From NCBI RefSeq assembly GCF_000381885.1, contig NZ_KB907209.1, positions 1-64,000 of the forward strand: a stretch of 64,000 bases of DNA, written 5' to 3'. Below, one piece after another: positions 62,915 to 64,000 of the stretch; the stretch's first letter is position 1, and each line of letters opens with the position of its first letter. The notes beneath the pieces were generated by a model. It did not search any database. It was given only the letters and a program-made list of their open reading frames with translations, and was not told where the DNA came from. This DNA is from Actinomadura atramentaria DSM 43919 (lineage in GTDB: Bacteria; Actinomycetota; Actinomycetes; Streptosporangiales; Streptosporangiaceae). The translations under genes were made by a program, and so were the position numbers.

Positions 62915-63140
62915 GGTCGGGGTCGCGGAATTGAAACGCCGTCTTGCACTGCTCGGATTGTCGCATGGGGATCTTGTTGGAAACTTGCAGTTCGTTTTAA
63001 TCCGGTGCTCTACTCGGTTCACCGCCGGAGTTCTCCGGAAGGTTCATTCCAATCGGTTGGCATATGTCCGGTTCCGTGGTTCGTGTGGTCCATGACCGTT
63101 GCGGAACGCCGGGACACCCGAGGAAGGGCGGATCGCGATC

Positions 63141-63452
63141 GTGTCCAGCGACATCCCCACGGCCGCGCCGCGCGGCGACGGCGAGGCGTTCCTCCGCGCC
63201 GTCGCCGCCGCACTCGACTCGCTCGGCGCGTTCCGCACCTCCGTCGTGCGGCCCGGCGGCGGCGCGCCGGTGCTGCGCGTCCGCGCCGTGGACGGCGGCG
63301 TCGTCAGCCCCCTCGGCGAGATGATCGGCGTCCGCCGCGCCGACGACGGCACGCCGCGCGCCCTGTGGTCCTGGGGCGAGGACGTCCTGGGCGGCGGCGA
63401 CGCGCGGCTGGTCGCCGCCGAGATCCGCGACGTCCTCGACCCGGAGGGTTGA
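63141..63452 (+). CDS. Hypothetical protein with WSWGED element
   Basis: About 103 residues from GTG 63141; the frame is open from 63099 and the start is uncertain. A helix (EAFLRAVAAALDSLG), a strand region and a final ALWSWGEDVLGG with helix and EIRDVLDPEG give a compact domain. It resembles the C-terminal part of the protein at 1346-2011, which also faces an Scr1/DUF397 pair. Function unknown. Confidence 0.65.
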   Translation: MSSDIPTAAPRGDGEAFLRAVAAALDSLGAFRTSVVRPGGGAPVLRVRAVDGGVVSPLGEMIGVRRADDGTPRALWSWGEDVLGGGDARLVAAEIRDVLDPEG

Positions 63453-63455
63453 GCG

Positions 63456-63797
63456 GTGGCGGTGGGCGGACCCGAGCCGGGCGGACCGCCGTCCGGCGGC
63501 GTGCCCGCGACCGTCGTCCCGCAGCGCGAGCGCGTCACGCTGCTGGTCCACCTGTCCGGGCTCGTCGCGGCGCTGGGCCTGCCGACCGCGTTCGCCGTCA
63601 TCGACGGCCGCGCCGTCCTCAACGTCCTCCCCCCGGCGGACGGCGGGCGCGCCGCGACGGTCGGCTGCCGGTACCGCGCCGGACGCTGGTGGTTCTACGA
63701 CGTCCGGACCGGCGCGGACCTCGCGCCGACCCGCGACCTGGCCGAAACGGCGCGCCTCGTCCGCGCAGCGGTCACGCGCACTCTTCCACCCCATTAA
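63456..63797 (+). CDS. Hypothetical protein
   Basis: A 113-residue protein from GTG 63456, three bases after the previous gene. After a Gly/Pro-rich N-terminus comes a domain with LLVHLSGLVAALGLPTAFAVIDGRAVLNVLPP, RYRAGRWWFYDVRTGADLAP and a last helix. It is probably translated together with the gene before. No function is known. Confidence 0.65.
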   Translation: MAVGGPEPGGPPSGGVPATVVPQRERVTLLVHLSGLVAALGLPTAFAVIDGRAVLNVLPPADGGRAATVGCRYRAGRWWFYDVRTGADLAPTRDLAETARLVRAAVTRTLPPH

Positions 63798-63825
63798 TCC
63801 AACGATCGAGAAAGAGGGTGATCTC

Positions 63826-64000
63826 GTGGAGTCGGCCCCGCAGAGTCCGTTCCACGGCGGTCCGGGCGCGCGGCGTTCCGCGCGGTATCCGGTCGGTGTT
63901 TTCCTGCCCGGCGACAACGCCGCCGAAAGGAATTCCGGAAAGGACGCCGACACCGTTCCGCCGATGCCCGTCAACCAGCGCGTGGTGTTCCTCGAAGCGC
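63826..64000 (+). CDS. Partial gene running off the window
   Basis: GTG 63826, with GAGGGTG eight bases upstream, opens a frame that continues to the window edge (58 codons seen). It encodes a polar, Pro/Gly/Arg-rich start (SAPQSPFHGGPGARRSAR) and then VGVFLPGDNAAER. Nothing more can be said without the rest. Confidence 0.55.
   Translation, partial: MESAPQSPFHGGPGARRSARYPVGVFLPGDNAAERNSGKDADTVPPMPVNQRVVFLEA

Overview
The window is very GC-rich DNA of an actinomycete. Several families point to a Thermomonosporaceae/Streptosporangiales organism such as Actinomadura: Scr1-type helix-turn-helix regulators (DUF5753) paired with DUF397 proteins, a BldC-like regulator, flavin/F420-type LLM oxidoreductases, a DUF1906 protein and a graspetide cluster. 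The genus is an inference. No rRNA, tRNA or CRISPR array was seen.

Left edge (1-4.9 kb): an Scr1 HTH/DUF397 pair diverges from small hypothetical genes and a BldC-like regulator. A cytochrome P450 and a small GQPGY-repeat protein follow.

First catabolic island (4.9-13 kb): a divergent GntR/FCD repressor sits between two minus-strand operons. One carries an alcohol dehydrogenase-like protein, a bicupin dioxygenase-like protein, a TAXI-type binding-fold protein without a signal peptide, and a DUF1932 dehydrogenase. The other carries galB-, galC- and galD-like genes plus a two-domain VOC extradiol dioxygenase, a 4-oxalomesaconate route to pyruvate and oxaloacetate. The same doubled TTGT-NN-ACAA operator lies in front of both operons, so they probably form one regulon.

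Transport and second catabolic island (14.5-34 kb): two divergent dipeptide/oligopeptide-type ABC importers. One is co-transcribed with a DUF1684 protein and an LLM oxidoreductase. The other has permease and both ATPases fused in one chain. Next come a kynurenine-formamidase-like hydrolase, a LysR regulator and a tightly packed operon for the 3-hydroxyanthranilate meta-cleavage pathway: 3-hydroxyanthranilate 3,4-dioxygenase, ACMS decarboxylase, 2-aminomuconate semialdehyde dehydrogenase, RidA-type deaminase, 4-oxalocrotonate decarboxylase and 2-oxopent-4-enoate hydratase. A strong hairpin ends it.

Middle (34-49.5 kb): a secreted YVTN propeller, a Tat-exported phosphoesterase, a reductase with unusual codon use, a patch with a decayed tyrosine integrase, a DUF1906 protein, a phosphotransferase-DUF6285 fusion that has expanded a 63-bp repeat at its domain junction, an acyl-CoA dehydrogenase group, an SCP2-like protein and an OpuC-type osmolyte importer.

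Right part (49.8-64 kb): an asparagine synthetase with a structured leader, two related PH-like membrane proteins with two small neighbours, a Tat-exported flavin amine oxidase, a membrane-anchored protein of unknown function, and a three-gene graspetide RiPP cluster (precursor, ATP-grasp ligase, PIMT-like methyltransferase). Beside the cluster lie the remains of a DUF6879/Scr1 pair. Two intact DUF397 genes and an Scr1 regulator follow, divergent from small genes related to those at the left edge. The last gene runs off the window.
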